Source: an uncultured Mediterraneibacter sp. (GTDB lineage: Bacteria > Bacillota > Clostridia > Lachnospirales > Lachnospiraceae). From it: a DNA stretch of 12,863 nucleotides. The notes beneath the pieces are model-generated. The model saw only the letters and a program-made list of their open reading frames with translations. It was not told where the DNA came from and did not search any database. Each line of letters opens with the position of its first letter. The first letter of the stretch is position 1. The translations under genes and the position numbers were made by a program. Below, in pieces: positions 1 through 7,179 of this stretch. The DNA is taken from assembly GCF_934309415.1 (NCBI RefSeq), contig NZ_CAKRDI010000050.1, positions 1 through 12,863 on the forward strand, in the 5' to 3' direction.

Positions 1-37
1 TTTTTCTTTGTCGTTCTTTTCAAGCGACAGCTTTTAT

Positions 38-66
38 ATTTTATCAAAGCTTTGTTCGTTTGTCAA
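38..66 (-). promoter_or_regulatory. Tandem leftward promoter, proximal copy (P1)
   Basis: Minus-strand TTGACA (61-66), 17-bp spacer, TAAAAT (38-43), then GCTGTCGCT. Three near-consensus promoters in series with repeated GC-containing discriminator blocks and A-tract upstream sequences are typical of clostridial rRNA operons. The transcript would leave the window to the left. A tRNA cluster or another highly expressed gene is the alternative. Confidence 0.7.
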
Positions 67-133
67 GAACTTTTTTATTTTTCTGTTTCGCTTCGTTGAT
101 CACTTCCGTGTCTTCCTCAGCGATAGCTTATTT

Positions 134-162
134 AGATTATCACATCCAGACTGCTTTGTCAA
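134..162 (-). promoter_or_regulatory. Tandem leftward promoter, middle copy (P2)
   Basis: Minus-strand TTGACA (157-162) is preceded by an AAAAAAGTTG tract. The -10 is either TAATCT at 17-bp spacing or GATAAT at 15 bp. The downstream GCTATCGCTGAGG block matches the one after P3. The AAAAAAGTT(G/C)TTGACAAA core is shared with P1, which shows the two are duplicated promoter units. Confidence 0.6.
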
Positions 163-337
163 CAACTTTTTTATTTTTTTCAAACTCTTCCAACTTTCCG
201 AATTATTCGGATTGTTTCCAGCGTCTGAAACAGGAATCTTTTCGTCCCGGCAGCTGTTCCGCCTCCGCGTCTCTGCATGGTACTCAATCGTTCCTTATTT
301 TCTGTTGTTTTCTCGGCTGTTCCTCAGCGACTTAGCT

Positions 338-366
338 ATCATATCATCCCTGCCTGGAATTGTCAA
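338..366 (-). promoter_or_regulatory. Tandem leftward promoter, distal copy (P3)
   Basis: Reading the minus strand, a perfect -35 TTGACA (361-366) is followed after 17 bp by -10 TATGAT (338-343). A GCTAAGTCGCTGAGG block follows just downstream. It is the first of three similar promoters pointing off the left edge of the window. Confidence 0.7.
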
Positions 367-496
367 TGTTTTTTCTATTATTTATATAATTCAGACAATT
401 TGTACAATTTCTTATTTTCTAGCAGTTTACTTCTCTGTTTTTCTTACTTCTTCTATTATTTTCACAAAAATTTTCTTTTATACAGATTAATAACAA

Positions 497-540
497 AACA
501 TCGCTCAGACCAATTGCCTAAAATCTGAGCGATGTTCTAT
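497..540 (-). terminator. Rho-independent terminator of glgP-malQ
   Basis: A 13-bp perfect stem (497-509 with 524-536, arm AACATCGCTCAGA) with a 14-nt loop lies about 100 bp past the malQ stop. On the minus strand the stem is followed by the U-rich run TTTTGTTATT. It separates the glucan operon from the leftward promoter cluster. Confidence 0.8.
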
Positions 541-633
541 TTCTGCTTATTATTAAAATTATTAAAATCCTTACACTATAACTAAAATCTATATAAATCT
601 CTTCTTATTATTTCTCTTCCGATTTCAGAACAC

Positions 634-645
634 GTTACTGTTCAC
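634..645 (+). repeat. 12-bp remnant of the repeat-element terminus over the malQ stop
   Basis: GTTACTGTTCAC is an exact copy of the terminal sequence of the 143-bp element, with no other element sequence beside it. On the minus strand it encodes the last residues and TAA stop of malQ. A chance exact 12-mer match in a window this size is unlikely. Confidence 0.55.
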
Positions 646-2131
646 AAGCAACTGGAAGACGACCATAGATCTTCGTCATACGCGCCATCTGTTTCACAAT
701 CTCTTTATCAAACTGGCCTTTCTTCATTCTCCATGCCCAGTTTCCGCCAAGTGTGGACGGCATATTGATTCTGGCCTCTCCATCAAGATTGAGGAAATCC
801 TGCATTGGAGTAATACAGAGATCCGCTACGCTTCCCATGGCAACACGGATAAAATCCCACGCCAGATTATCTTCATCCATACGCTGTACATTCATATATT
901 CCTTGGCAAAATCTCTCGTTGCCTTAGACTCACTGTGATACCATCCTCTTGTCGTATCATTATCATGTGTTCCTGTATACACAACACAATTCTTTGGATA
1001 TGTATGAGGCAGATAAGCGGACTCTGCACTTGGGTCAAATGCAAACTGAAGCACTTTCATTCCCGGGAATCCACTGTCCGCCAGCATCTTCAGTACACTG
1101 TCTGTCAAAAATCCAAGATCTTCCGCAATGATATTCGGTCTGCCAAGTTTCGCTTCAACTGCCTGGAACAAATCCATTCCCGGTCCCGGCATCCATTTTC
1201 CATTTACAGCAGTCTCGTCTCCGTACGGGATTGCATAATATTCATCAAATCCACGGAAATGATCGATTCTCACCACATCATATAATTTGAAACAATATCC
1301 GATTCTTCTGATCCACCATTCATATCCGGTTTTCTTGTGGTACTCCCAGTTATAAAGCGGATTTCCCCATAACTGTCCTGTTGCTGAAAACGCATCCGGC
1401 GGGCATCCGGCAACTGCAACCGGATTATTCTCTTCATCAAACTGGAACAGCTCCGGTGCTGCCCATGCATCCGCACTGTCAAATGCTACATAGATTGGAA
1501 TATCTCCCACAATCTGGATTCCCTGTTTATTGGCATAAGCACGAAGCTTCTTCCACTGTCTGTCAAATTCATACTGCTGGAACTTATAAAAGTCAATGGC
1601 ATCTTTCAGTTCTTCTTTTGCCTTCACAAGTGCTTCCGGCTCACGGTTTTTGAGTGAATCCTCCCATACATTCCAGCTTGCTCCGTCTTTGCTGTCCTTA
1701 ATCGCCATATACAGGCTGTAATCTTCCAGCCATTCTTCGTTCTCTTTTACAAATTCCTGATACTCTTTATCCGGTTTAAAACGCTGAAATGCTTTTTTCA
1801 GCACTTTAAATCTGGAGTAGTAGATTTTCTCATAATCAATCTTTGTCTCCTGATCTCCGAAATCATACGCTTTGCATTCCTTCTTTGTCAGCAGACCTTC
1901 TTTGACCAGTGTCTTCAGATCAATAAAATATGGATTTCCCGCATATGTGGAGAAAGACTGGTACGGGGAATCCCCGTATCCAGTCGGTCCAAGCGGCAGG
2001 ATCTGCCAGTAACTCTGTCCGGCCTCTTTTAACTGATCGATAAATTTATACGCCTCTTTTGAGAAACAGCCGATTCCGTATTTTGATGGCAATGAAAATA
2101 CCGGTAATAATACTCCGCTCGCTCTTTTCAC
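635..2131 (-). CDS. malQ: 4-alpha-glucanotransferase (amylomaltase, GH77)
   Basis: Cytoplasmic enzyme that moves alpha-1,4-glucan segments between maltodextrins. It releases glucose and makes longer chains that glycogen phosphorylase can attack. The 498-residue length suits bacterial GH77. Family motifs are present: SPYQSFSTYAGNPYFIDL near 55-72, VGDIPIYVAFDSADAW near 208-223, and the three catalytic carboxylates D290 (RIDHFRG), E337 (IIAEDLG) and D390 (GTHDND). The start is GTG, fixed by an AGGAGG site about 8 nt upstream. It is the second gene after glgP, with a 15-bp gap that contains this ribosome site. Its last three codons plus stop (CEQ-stop) are written in a sequence identical to the 12-bp end of the repeat element described elsewhere, so the C-terminal residues may be insertion-derived. 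Identification is firm. Confidence 0.96.
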   Translation of the reverse strand: MKRASGVLLPVFSLPSKYGIGCFSKEAYKFIDQLKEAGQSYWQILPLGPTGYGDSPYQSFSTYAGNPYFIDLKTLVKEGLLTKKECKAYDFGDQETKIDYEKIYYSRFKVLKKAFQRFKPDKEYQEFVKENEEWLEDYSLYMAIKDSKDGASWNVWEDSLKNREPEALVKAKEELKDAIDFYKFQQYEFDRQWKKLRAYANKQGIQIVGDIPIYVAFDSADAWAAPELFQFDEENNPVAVAGCPPDAFSATGQLWGNPLYNWEYHKKTGYEWWIRRIGYCFKLYDVVRIDHFRGFDEYYAIPYGDETAVNGKWMPGPGMDLFQAVEAKLGRPNIIAEDLGFLTDSVLKMLADSGFPGMKVLQFAFDPSAESAYLPHTYPKNCVVYTGTHDNDTTRGWYHSESKATRDFAKEYMNVQRMDEDNLAWDFIRVAMGSVADLCITPMQDFLNLDGEARINMPSTLGGNWAWRMKKGQFDKEIVKQMARMTKIYGRLPVACEQ

Positions 2132-2146
2132 GTTCTTTTCCTCCTC

Positions 2147-4399
2147 TTACAGGTGCCAGATATCTCTGTTGTACTCTTCAATGGTTCTGTCAGATGAGAA
2201 ATATCCTGCTTTTGCAATATTTACAAGTGCTTTCTTAGCCCATGCTTTCTGATCTGCATATGCTTTGAGAGCCTCTTCTTTCTTCTCTTTGTATGCATCA
2301 AAGTCAAGCAATGTCATGAACCAGTCTTTGCTGATGATCTCATGCTGCAGTCTTTCCAGATTTTCTTTCTGTCCTACTGCCAGCACTTCTTTGCTTGTAA
2401 TGAAATCTACTGCTGCCTTGATTGCCGGATTCTTCTCGTAGAATTCTTTTGATACATAATCTGCTTTCGCATAATGCTCGATTACTTCATCACTGGAAGC
2501 TCCAAATACAAAGATATTGTCTTCTCCCACCAGCTCATGAATCTCTACATTCGCACCATCTTCTGTTCCAAGTGTCACTGCACCGTTCAGCATGAATTTC
2601 ATATTTCCTGTTCCGCTGGCTTCTTTTGATGCCAGAGAGATCTGCTCGGAAATATCACATGCCGGGATCAGCTTCTCTGCTTTTGTTACATTATAGTTTT
2701 CAATCATAACTACTTTCAGATACGGACTTACTTCCGGATCATTATTGATGATTTCCTGCAGGCAGAGGATTAGGTGAATGATATCCTTTGCGATTGTATA
2801 TGCCGGAGCTGCCTTTGCACCAAAGATTGCTGTCACAGGTGCTGCCGGAATCTTTCCTGCTTTGATCTCCAGATATTTATCAATGATATATAATGCATTT
2901 AACTGCTGACGCTTGTACTCATGCAGACGTTTGATCTGAATATCGAAGATTGTATCCGGGCTTACTTTCACTCCCTGTGTCTCTTCCAGGTATTTGCAGA
3001 GAGCTTCTTTATTACTGTGTTTGATCTCAACCAGACGGTCAAGAACCTTCTCATCCTCTTTATATTTCAGAAGTTTTTCAAGTTCTGCCGCATCTTTCTT
3101 GTATCCTTCACCGATCAGTTCATCTAAGAGCTCCGTCAGTGCCGGATTGCAGTGGAGCAGCCAGCGGCGGAATGTGATTCCATTTGTCTTATTATTGAAT
3201 TTCTCCGGATAAATCTTATAGAAATTATTCAACTCTGTCTCTTTGAGGATCTCTGTGTGAAGAGATGCTACGCCGTTTACGCTGAATCCATAATGGATAT
3301 CAATGTGAGCCATGTGAACTGTATCATTTCTGTCAATGATGGATACGCTTTCATCCTCATATTTTCTTCTTACTTTATCATCCAGCACTTCGATGATCGG
3401 CATTAACTGTGGAACTACTTTCTTCAGGTAGTATACCGGCCATTTTTCCAGTGCTTCTGCGAGGATTGTATGGTTTGTGTAAGCACATGTCTTTGAAACA
3501 ACTTCGATTGCTTCATCCATATCAAGACCTCTCTCAACAAGGAGACGGATCAGTTCCGGAATTACCATTGTCGGGTGTGTATCATTGATCTGGATTACTG
3601 CATACTCCGGAAGATCATACAGCTTGCATCCTTTTGCAACACACTCGTCAAGAATGAGCTGAGCTCCTGCACTTACCATGAAATACTGCTGATAAATTCT
3701 GAGAAGTCTTCCGTTCTCATCACTGTCATCCGGATAGAGGAACAGTGTCAGGTTCTTTTCAATGTCCTCTTTATTGAAATCAATGCCATCTTCTACGATG
3801 CTCTCGTCTACAGAATCAATGTCAAAGAGATGAAGTTTGTTTGTCTTATTGTTATATCCTGTTACCTCAACATCATACATTCTTGCATTTACATTGAGCC
3901 CTTTAAACTGTACCGGATACACGACATCTGTCTTTGTGAGCCAGGATTTCTCTTCGATCCATGGGTTCGGTGTCTCTTTCTGAAGATTGTTTTTGAACTC
4001 CTGTTTAAAAAGTCCCAGATGATAGTTCAGTCCAACACCATCTCCTGCAAGTCCCAGTGTTGCGATAGAATCAAGGAAACATGCTGCCAGACGTCCAAGT
4101 CCTCCGTTTCCAAGAGACGGCTCCGGCTCGATTTCCTCGATTGCTGTGATATCTTTTCCATTCTGAGCAAGAATATCTTTTACTTCTTTATAGATTCCAA
4201 GGTTGATCATATTATTAGAAAGTAATTTTCCGATCAGGAACTCTGCTGAAATATAGTAAAGTTTCTTTTTGCTGTCTGTGCGCTCTTTTTCTGCTGCCAT
4301 TTCCTGTACAATCGCAAGAAGTGCATCATAGATCTCTTTCTCTGTTGCCTCTGCAATTCCTTTTCCAAGTTTCTGAGTCAGTTTTTCCTGAATGTTCAT
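2147..4399 (-). CDS. glgP: Glycogen/starch/alpha-glucan phosphorylase (GT35)
   Basis: Pyridoxal-phosphate enzyme that splits alpha-1,4-glucans with phosphate to give glucose-1-phosphate. Its 750 residues make it shorter than the 800-840 residues of E. coli or eukaryotic enzymes. It begins almost at the conserved core and lacks a long regulatory N-terminus, as in other clostridial forms. Visible motifs are [10 protein letters not shown] near 48-57, [16 protein letters not shown] near 93-108, INDTHP near 271-276, RLHEYKRQ at 491-498, and the PLP site [10 protein letters not shown] with the Schiff-base lysine K601, followed by [10 protein letters not shown]. The ATG is preceded by AAAGGAGA at normal spacing. 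It is first in an operon with malQ, which supplies chains long enough for phosphorolysis. A 33-bp hairpin lies in its probable leader. Identification is firm. Confidence 0.97.
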   Translation of the reverse strand: MNIQEKLTQKLGKGIAEATEKEIYDALLAIVQEMAAEKERTDSKKKLYYISAEFLIGKLLSNNMINLGIYKEVKDILAQNGKDITAIEEIEPEPSLGNGGLGRLAACFLDSIATLGLAGDGVGLNYHLGLFKQEFKNNLQKETPNPWIEEKSWLTKTDVVYPVQFKGLNVNARMYDVEVTGYNNKTNKLHLFDIDSVDESIVEDGIDFNKEDIEKNLTLFLYPDDSDENGRLLRIYQQYFMVSAGAQLILDECVAKGCKLYDLPEYAVIQINDTHPTMVIPELIRLLVERGLDMDEAIEVVSKTCAYTNHTILAEALEKWPVYYLKKVVPQLMPIIEVLDDKVRRKYEDESVSIIDRNDTVHMAHIDIHYGFSVNGVASLHTEILKETELNNFYKIYPEKFNNKTNGITFRRWLLHCNPALTELLDELIGEGYKKDAAELEKLLKYKEDEKVLDRLVEIKHSNKEALCKYLEETQGVKVSPDTIFDIQIKRLHEYKRQQLNALYIIDKYLEIKAGKIPAAPVTAIFGAKAAPAYTIAKDIIHLILCLQEIINNDPEVSPYLKVVMIENYNVTKAEKLIPACDISEQISLASKEASGTGNMKFMLNGAVTLGTEDGANVEIHELVGEDNIFVFGASSDEVIEHYAKADYVSKEFYEKNPAIKAAVDFITSKEVLAVGQKENLERLQHEIISKDWFMTLLDFDAYKEKKEEALKAYADQKAWAKKALVNIAKAGYFSSDRTIEEYNRDIWHL

Positions 4400-4469
4400 G
4401 ATTCTGTTCTCCTTTCAAATCAATCAGTTCGTTGTATCTCATTTTAATGTGTTGCTTTACCTCTTATCA

Positions 4470-4502
4470 GTGACTGTTCGCATCTGTCTTTCGAACAGTT
4501 AC
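4470..4502. repeat. 33-bp inverted repeat in the glgP leader (degenerate solo hairpin)
   Basis: Arms GTGACTGTTCG and CGAACAGTTAC pair over 11 bp (one G-T) around an 11-nt loop. The length is exactly 33 bp, as in the other solo hairpins. The flanks share TCTTAT (4462-4467 and 4504-4509), which could be a decayed target duplication. It may equally be an unrelated operator or leader hairpin of glgP. Confidence 0.45.
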
Positions 4503-4549
4503 ATCTTATTGCTATATTATGCATTTTAATACTTTTTTTCTTCATTTTC

Positions 4550-4579
4550 TTGCAATATACTTTCATATTATTGTACAAT
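4550..4579 (+). promoter_or_regulatory. Candidate araC-type regulator promoter
   Basis: TTGCAA (4550-4555), 18-bp spacer, TACAAT (4574-4579) on the plus strand. If used, repeat element A would lie in the leader of the regulator gene. It overlaps the glgP operator palindrome, so divergent transcription could be coordinated. It is weaker than the other promoters called here. Confidence 0.35.
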
Positions 4580-4614
4580 ACTATCATTATAGATGTTTTA
4601 AAGACTGAAAAAAC
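4569..4614 (-). promoter_or_regulatory. Candidate glgP-malQ promoter with palindromic operator
   Basis: A perfect minus-strand -10 TATAAT (4586-4591) is followed 5 bp later by the 12-bp palindrome TATTGTACAATA (4569-4580). That is close to the expected transcription start, a common operator position. The -35 region is poor (GTTTTT), which fits an activator-dependent promoter. The divergent AraC-type regulator is an obvious candidate to test. Confidence 0.4.
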
Positions 4615-4634
4615 ACTTTATGAAAACAGACTGT

Positions 4635-4793
4635 AAAAATAGGTTACTGTTCACAGCGTAGCTGCAAACAGTAACGTATCTCGCCATTTAGAATCGCCTT
4701 TGGCGATGGGCGAGATACATTCAGGCCAAAACGTGCATCCTCCATGCCAATCAGCGGAGTGATTGACATGGGAGTGAACAGTAACAAAAATAG
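4635..4793 (-). mobile_element. 143-bp MITE-like element, copy A, with 8-bp target duplication
   Basis: The element spans 4643-4785 and is flanked by the perfect direct repeat AAAAATAG (4635-4642 and 4786-4793). Terminal inverted repeats are GTTACTGTTCAC and GTGAACAGTAAC. In order it holds the 33-bp hairpin, a stem GTATCTCGCC/GGCGAGATAC (4676-4685 with 4709-4718) with inner ATCGCC/GGCGAT pairing, the linker ATTCAGGCCAAAACGTGCAT, and a 12-bp stem CCATGCCAATCA with TGATTGACATGG. The loop of the 33-bp hairpin is CGTAG. It has no coding capacity. It sits between divergent glgP and the regulator gene, opposite in orientation to the other full copies. The intact duplication and sequence suggest recent insertion. 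Confidence 0.88.
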
Positions 4794-4794
4794 T

Positions 4795-4827
4795 GTCACT
4801 GTTCACGGGTAACCTGAAAACAGTTTC
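4795..4827 (-). repeat. Degenerate 33-bp solo hairpin before the AraC-type gene
   Basis: It starts GTCACTGTTCAC and ends TGAAAACAGTTTC around GGGTAACC, closest to the hairpin of copy C in reverse. It lies directly after the target duplication of copy A and 33 bp before the regulator start codon. No target duplication is visible. Confidence 0.55.
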
Positions 4828-4859
4828 CACATAATAAACCGTAATACAAGGAGATTTTT

Positions 4860-5741
4860 ATGAATCTGACAGAATATCAAAACTATCATGAAGATAAAAA
4901 ACATACTCTCACTGAATTTCCATATAACCTTTATCCCTGTTCCATACCGCTGGACTTTACTTTTGTGCCCCTTCACTGGCACTCCGAACTTGAAATTATC
5001 GTTATAAAAAAGGGAAGTGGGATCATCTCTGTGGATTTTCAAAAGCAGACTGTCACGAGCGGAGATATTATTTTCATTCTTCCGGGACGTCTTCATTCCA
5101 TTGAACAGGATGGCACAAACTCTATGGAGTATGAAAATATCATTCTACAGCCTGAGCTGTTGATTACCGGTGAAGATGATCTATGTGCTGAACGGTTTAT
5201 CCATCCACTTATGAACAATCAGCTTCACACAGAGACCTTTTTTTCACCCTCTCTCCCTTATTATGCACAACTCTCTGAGTGTATCCGCCAGCTTGATTTT
5301 GTATGTTCATTAAAAAAAGAGGGATGGCAGCTTGCGGTAAAAGGCTGTCTGTTCCAGTTTTTGTTTCTGCTGATTACAAACAGAGCCGTTTCTGAAAATT
5401 CATCACCTGTAGGGGAAAAGTCTCTGGAGAAGATGAAAACTATTTTGAAATATGTAGAAGATCATTACAAAGAACATCTTACCATTGAAGACATGGCAGA
5501 ACTGACATTTTACAGTAAATCACACTTTATGAAATTTTTTAAATCTCACATGGGAACCGGATTTATTGACTACCTCAACGATTACCGCCTTGTCATGGCC
5601 GAACGTCTTCTTCGTTCTTCTGACAATTCAGTACTTGAAATTGCAGTACAGAATGGATTTGATAATCTGTCGTATTTTAATCGCATCTTTAAAAGAAAAT
5701 ACGGTACCTCCCCCGGGAAATACCGTAAACAGTTTTTATAA
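4860..5741 (+). CDS. AraC-family transcriptional regulator with cupin sensor domain
   Basis: A 293-residue DNA-binding protein. Residues about 25-120 form an AraC-type cupin/ligand domain (PLHWHSELEIIVIKKGSG, then a GDIIFILPGRLHS turn). Residues about 190-293 carry the paired helix-turn-helix of the family: first helix pair around HLTIEDMAELTFYSKSHFMK, second around SVLEIAVQNGFDNLSYFNRI, ending in the signature FKRKYGTSPGKYRK. AAGGAG lies about 7 nt before the ATG. It is divergent from glgP-malQ, a common arrangement for a local activator of sugar or glucan genes, but its ligand and targets are inferred only. Its upstream region has been invaded by copy A and a solo hairpin. No U-rich terminator is visible after it; a solo hairpin sits 28 bp past the stop. 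Confidence 0.9.
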   Translation: MNLTEYQNYHEDKKHTLTEFPYNLYPCSIPLDFTFVPLHWHSELEIIVIKKGSGIISVDFQKQTVTSGDIIFILPGRLHSIEQDGTNSMEYENIILQPELLITGEDDLCAERFIHPLMNNQLHTETFFSPSLPYYAQLSECIRQLDFVCSLKKEGWQLAVKGCLFQFLFLLITNRAVSENSSPVGEKSLEKMKTILKYVEDHYKEHLTIEDMAELTFYSKSHFMKFFKSHMGTGFIDYLNDYRLVMAERLLRSSDNSVLEIAVQNGFDNLSYFNRIFKRKYGTSPGKYRKQFL

Positions 5742-5769
5742 TATATCTAAAAATTGCAGGCGTGATTTT

Positions 5770-5802
5770 GTTACTGTTTACAGGCCATCTGTGAACAATA
5801 AC
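5770..5802 (+). repeat. 33-bp solo hairpin between convergent genes
   Basis: GTTACTGTTTACAG pairs with CTGTGAACAATAAC over 14 positions with one mismatch and one G-T, around GCCAT. It matches the terminal hairpin of the 143-bp element. It lies between the convergent AraC-type and PHP genes. Flanks GTGATTTT and AGGATTCC do not match, so any duplication has decayed. It may act as a weak bidirectional 3' hairpin, but no U-tract follows. Confidence 0.7.
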
Positions 5803-5821
5803 AGGATTCCTGAGACCTTCT

Positions 5822-6637
5822 CTAAGAGTGATAATACAATTCAATCGGATCGATCGGATCAAATGGATGTTCTTCCTCCATTTTTTTATTTCTTCCGTGT
5901 CGCTTGAGCAACTCACCACTCTTGTTATACACCCAGAAGGAATATACAAGGAACTTATTCACTTTTCCAATCTTTTCTTTTGTCGTCTTGTTGTAAAGTA
6001 CACCACCAGCTTTCAATGGTGTCTTCTTATGAATCAGGGAGATTAGTTCCGTCTCGCAGGTAACCGGCTCTGGAAGAATCGTATAGGCTCTTCCGACACA
6101 ATCCGGTTTATGAGAGTCACTTCCTCCTGTTGTCAGCTTTCCATATTTTTTCGCAAGTCGTGCAGCTTCTGTATTTGACTCTACCGGCTCACAACTGTTA
6201 AATGTCTCCATAAAATCGAACCTCTTAGTGATCTCCGGGGACAGATAGTAACGTCTCGCATGAGTGAAACTCATATATTTCTCACCACACGGATGTGCCG
6301 GTCCAAGAACACCACCATTTCTGTGTACCAGATCGATCAGAAGCGCCAGTGGCATTCCTCGCATCTCCAGCAGACGCATCTTGACACCTTCCGGCATAAT
6401 TACGAGAATATGACCTGCATCTCTCGTGTCATATTCGATTCCTTTTAATACAACAAAATCTGTATGTTTCTTTCCTTTTATATTCTTTTTCCAGTAACGG
6501 TATCCATTATACGTGTCATGATCCGTTATCACCATTCCCTGAAATCCATGAGATTTCAAGATCTCGATATACTCTTCAATTCCAACCCGGCTGTCGATGG
6601 AACCTTCTTTTACATGACAATGCATATCTATCTTCAT
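5822..6637 (-). CDS. PHP-domain metal-dependent phosphoesterase
   Basis: Probable cytoplasmic phosphohydrolase of the PHP family, 271 residues from the chosen start. Metal-ligand motifs appear in order: DMHCHV (H6, H8), ITDHD (D39, H40), H75 in DAGHI, AHPCG (H115), E144, and GSDSH (D174, H176). Single-domain relatives hydrolyse small phosphorylated compounds or nucleotides; the substrate here is unknown. The last 50 or so residues are a charged tail ending in HPFDPIDPIELYYHS. I chose the ATG at 6637 (MKIDMHC) because AGGAGG lies 8 nt upstream. An ATG two codons earlier is only 2 nt from that site. The frame stays open further upstream only because it runs into repeat copy B. A strong promoter at 6885-6913 would give a leader of about 240 nt containing all of copy B. 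Confidence 0.88.
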   Translation of the reverse strand: MKIDMHCHVKEGSIDSRVGIEEYIEILKSHGFQGMVITDHDTYNGYRYWKKNIKGKKHTDFVVLKGIEYDTRDAGHILVIMPEGVKMRLLEMRGMPLALLIDLVHRNGGVLGPAHPCGEKYMSFTHARRYYLSPEITKRFDFMETFNSCEPVESNTEAARLAKKYGKLTTGGSDSHKPDCVGRAYTILPEPVTCETELISLIHKKTPLKAGGVLYNKTTKEKIGKVNKFLVYSFWVYNKSGELLKRHGRNKKMEEEHPFDPIDPIELYYHS

Positions 6638-6718
6638 ACGCATGTCCTCCTTATCTGCAGCATTCCTGTTAAAACACAACCGCTCTCTGACACACTCTGC
6701 ATCTGTAGTAATTGTTTC

Positions 6719-6861
6719 GTTACTGTTCAGACCATAGCTAATCACTTTGCTGATTAGCTATGAGGATGCACGTTTTGGCCTGAATGCATCTCGCCCATCG
6801 TCGCAGACGATTCTGAATGGCGAGATGCGTTACTGTTTGCAGTCATGCAGTGAACAGTAAC
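6719..6861 (+). mobile_element. 143-bp MITE-like element, copy B (diverged, structure kept)
   Basis: Same length and layout as the other copies, but many stem bases differ in compensating pairs. Stem 1 is CATAGCTAATCA/TGATTAGCTATG (6733-6744 with 6751-6762). Stem 2 is GCATCTCGCC/GGCGAGATGC (6786-6795 with 6819-6828) with inner ATCGTC/GACGAT. The linker GAGGATGCACGTTTTGGCCT is unchanged. The left end is slightly altered (GTTACTGTTCAG). Flanks ATTGTTTC and TATTTACT do not match, so it is an old insertion. It lies between the PHP promoter and the PHP start codon. Confidence 0.85.
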
Positions 6862-6884
6862 TATTTACTGCTGCTCTTTTATTT

Positions 6885-6913
6885 ATTATACCGCGTTCAC
6901 GCTCCACTGACAA
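6885..6913 (-). promoter_or_regulatory. Promoter of the PHP gene
   Basis: On the minus strand, -35 TTGTCA (6908-6913), 17-bp spacer and a perfect -10 TATAAT (6885-6890). Transcription would begin near 6878 and pass through element B before the PHP ribosome site. Element C ends 30 bp upstream of the -35. Confidence 0.72.
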
Positions 6914-6935
6914 CAAAGGACGGGCATTTTAAGAA

Positions 6936-7093
6936 AATCCAAAGTTACTTTCACTCCCATGTCAATCACTCCGCTGATTGGCATGGAGGATGCACGTTTT
7001 GGCCTGAATGTATCTCGCCCATCGCTGTAGGCGATTCTAAATGGCGAGATACGTTACTGTTTGCAGGTTACCTGTGAACAGTAACAATCCAAA
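6936..7093 (+). mobile_element. MITE-like element, copy C, with 8-bp target duplication
   Basis: The element spans 6944-7085 (142 bp; one base missing in the left terminus, GTTACTTTCAC). It is flanked by the perfect direct repeat AATCCAAA (6936-6943 and 7086-7093). Internal hairpins match the family, with inner stem ATCGCT/GGCGAT closing as a G-T pair and terminal hairpin loop GGTTACC. It is in tandem with copy B, 82 bp apart, with the PHP promoter between them. Confidence 0.88.
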
Positions 7094-7135
7094 GTTTTTT
7101 CAGACTTTTTTCATAATCTGGTTTTTCCATAAACT

Positions 7136-7179
7136 GAAAGTGGATGCTCATCAGTCAATTCTGATCAACATCCACTTTC
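7136..7179. terminator. Long hairpin, possible terminator
   Basis: An 11-bp stem GAAAGTGGATG (7136-7146) with CATCCACTTTC (7169-7179) encloses a second stem ATCAG/CTGAT. Neither side is followed by a clean U-tract. On the minus strand it overlaps the end of the possible gene remnant at 7155-7398, consistent with a 3' end hairpin. Confidence 0.4.

Larger units (their letters stand above)
1..490. other. Gene-free promoter region
   Basis: This T-rich stretch holds the three leftward promoters and a CCGAAT/ATTCGG inverted repeat at 198-210. The open frames here are rich in Phe, Leu and Ser because the plus strand is poly-pyrimidine. They have no ribosome site and overlap the promoters, so no gene is called. 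Confidence 0.6.

Noticed and set aside
8..490. 160-codon plus-strand frame rich in Phe/Leu/Ser
   Set aside because: It runs through poly-pyrimidine promoter DNA, lacks a ribosome site, and overlaps three minus-strand promoters.
3575..4225. 216-codon plus-strand frame opposite glgP
   Set aside because: Antisense shadow of the clearly conserved glgP frame; Cys/Ile-rich translation without family motifs.
4643..4785. Assignment of the family to IS66, IS256 or another IS group known for 8-bp duplications
   Set aside because: Duplication length alone is not diagnostic. The GTTACTGTTCAC end does not match any family terminus I can name with confidence.
5802..5812. CAGGATTCCTG palindrome between convergent genes
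   Set aside because: Short odd-centred palindrome with no U-tract or promoter context; expected by chance.
6638..6745. Longer N-terminus of the PHP protein starting at 6745
   Set aside because: The extra codons are encoded by repeat copy B and spacer. A strong AGGAGG site precedes the MKIDMHC start at 6637.
6719..7085. CRISPR array from the tandem repeats B and C
   Set aside because: Only two adjacent units of 143 bp, internally structured, with an 82-bp interval holding a promoter. No regular short repeat-spacer pattern and no cas genes.
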